From the NCBI RefSeq assembly GCF_001427985.1, contig NZ_LMSA01000004.1:604-64603 (forward strand): DNA of 64,000 nt, written 5' to 3'. This document shows, in pieces, positions 63,260 through 64,000 of this stretch. The position numbers and the translations under genes were made by a program. The DNA comes from Knoellia sp. Soil729. Its GTDB lineage: Bacteria > Actinomycetota > Actinomycetes > Actinomycetales > Dermatophilaceae. Position 1 is the stretch's first letter. Each line of letters opens with the position of its first letter. Below the pieces are notes generated by a model, which saw nothing but the letters and a program-made list of their open reading frames with translations, made no database searches and was not told where the DNA came from.

Positions 63260-64000
63260 TCAGCTCTTCCCGGACACGGCGTCGAGCACGAGGTCGGCCA
63301 GCAGCTCGTCGCCTCCGTGCTCACCCACGGACGCTGCCGCGGTGGCCATGTCCGCGAGCCCGGCCGCATCGCGCAGCAGCGGGACGAGCGTGCCCTCGAT
63401 CCACCCGGTGGTGAGGTCGGCATCCTCGACGAGCAGGCCCCCACCTGCTCCGACGACGGTCCGGGCGTTGAGCCGCTGCTCGCCGTTGCCGATGGGCAGC
63501 GGGACGTAGGCCGCCGGCAGCCCGACCGCGGTCAGCTCACAGACGGTGTTGGCGCCCGAACGCGCCACGACGATGTCCGCAGCGGCATAGGCCAGCTCCA
63601 TCCGGTCGGCGTAGGGCACGACGACATAGGGAGCGAGGCCCACCCCCTCCGACACGGCGAAGTCCTTGCCGACCCCCGTGACGTGCAGCACCTGGACGCC
63701 GGCCACCCGCAAGGTGTCCACGGACGCCTGGAACGCCTCGTTGATGCGCTGGGCTCCCAACGAGCCGCCGGTGACGAGGACCGTGGGCCACTCGGCCTCG
63801 AGCCCGAAGTGCGCCAGCGCCTCCGCGCGACGCGCCTTGCGGTCGAGCAGGGCGATCTCACGCCGCAGCGGCATCCCGGTCACGGTGGCACCGTGCAGCG
63901 GCGTGCCGGGGAACGTCACGGCCACGTGCGTCGCGAAGCGTGCCCCCACCTTGTTGGCCAGGCCGGGTCGGGCGTTCTGCTCATGCACGACGATGGGTAT
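63260..64000 (-). CDS. murG: UDP-GlcNAc transferase MurG, C-terminal part; truncated by window edge
   Basis: The frame runs to the window edge, and the visible C-terminal part has VVHEQNARPGLANK (acceptor loop), TVLVTGGSLGAQRINEAF (glycine-rich linker to the C-domain) and VVVARSGANTVCELTAVGLPAAYVPLPIGNGEQRLNA (UDP-GlcNAc site). It makes lipid II on the membrane inner face. The N-terminal domain lies outside the window. Confidence 0.96.
   Translation of the reverse strand: MPIVVHEQNARPGLANKVGARFATHVAVTFPGTPLHGATVTGMPLRREIALLDRKARRAEALAHFGLEAEWPTVLVTGGSLGAQRINEAFQASVDTLRVAGVQVLHVTGVGKDFAVSEGVGLAPYVVVPYADRMELAYAAADIVVARSGANTVCELTAVGLPAAYVPLPIGNGEQRLNARTVVGAGGGLLVEDADLTTGWIEGTLVPLLRDAAGLADMATAAASVGEHGGDELLADLVLDAVSGKS

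Overview
The window is high-GC, gene-dense actinobacterial chromosome with no rRNA, tRNA, prophage, IS or CRISPR that I can see. Gene content (mycobacterial-type AdoK, GlnR-type box at glnA, DUF3043, DUF4191, DUF5302, SepF/DivIVA division cluster, pepE, SigE-family sigma factor) points to a Micrococcales member, probably Intrasporangiaceae-like. That assignment is inference from gene content.

Layout. 1-1,458: cytochrome c oxidase subunits I (partial) and II. 1,552-5,602: a cysteine-desulfurase-like protein lacking the PLP lysine, coupled to TusA; aat; adenosine kinase; a PadR regulator with its membrane partner. 5,668-10,649: secreted 5'-nucleotidase bracketed by two near-identical hairpins, ErpA-type Fe-S carrier, glycerate kinase, quinolinate synthase. 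10,670-19,660: sigma factor plus membrane partner, Xi-class GST, M20 dipeptidase, DUF3043, OsmC, GcvT, leucyl aminopeptidase, small conserved proteins. 19,862-37,213: lpdA, sucB, TIGR01777 epimerase, lipB, lipA, DUF4191, RDD, glnA, a block conserved in order in mycobacteria as I recall it, here interrupted by a kinase/peptidase E/oxidoreductase/MMPL insert and by single-gene insertions. 37,447-42,676: class II aldolase facing mtnA (SAM by-product salvage), an acetyltransferase whose start codon abuts a 26-bp inverted repeat, and a large exported dimethylformamidase-beta-like protein. 42,677-49,212: ctlX-type hydrolase, SatD and membrane partner, universal stress protein, oligopeptidase B. 49,205-64,000: dnaE, rluD, lspA, a DksA-like protein with a Lys/Ala tail, then the division and cell-wall cluster divIVA, yggT, sepF, yggS, pgeF, ftsZ, ftsQ, murC, murG (partial).

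How the genes fit together. Lipoyl synthesis (lipB, lipA) serves the lipoylated E2 (sucB) with lpdA as E3, and GcvT belongs to the lipoate-dependent glycine cleavage system. ErpA-type carrier, LipA and NadA form an Fe-S theme. AdoK, MtnA and the class II aldolase can recycle nucleoside by-products of SAM enzymes such as LipA. The right end is the cell-division locus.

Sequence-level signals. About 22 genes carry a TAnnnT hexamer only 6-8 nt before the start codon, the signature of leaderless transcripts, and this fixes several start codons. The heptamer GGCATAC/GTATGCC occurs about 38 times on both strands, far more than base composition predicts. The glnA promoter holds a four-half-site GlnR box. 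I saw no convincing undescribed multi-gene system; the best leads are the lysine-less desulfurase/TusA pair, the GGCATAC motif, the inverted repeat at 39,261-39,327, and the 11-residue repeat array in DivIVA.
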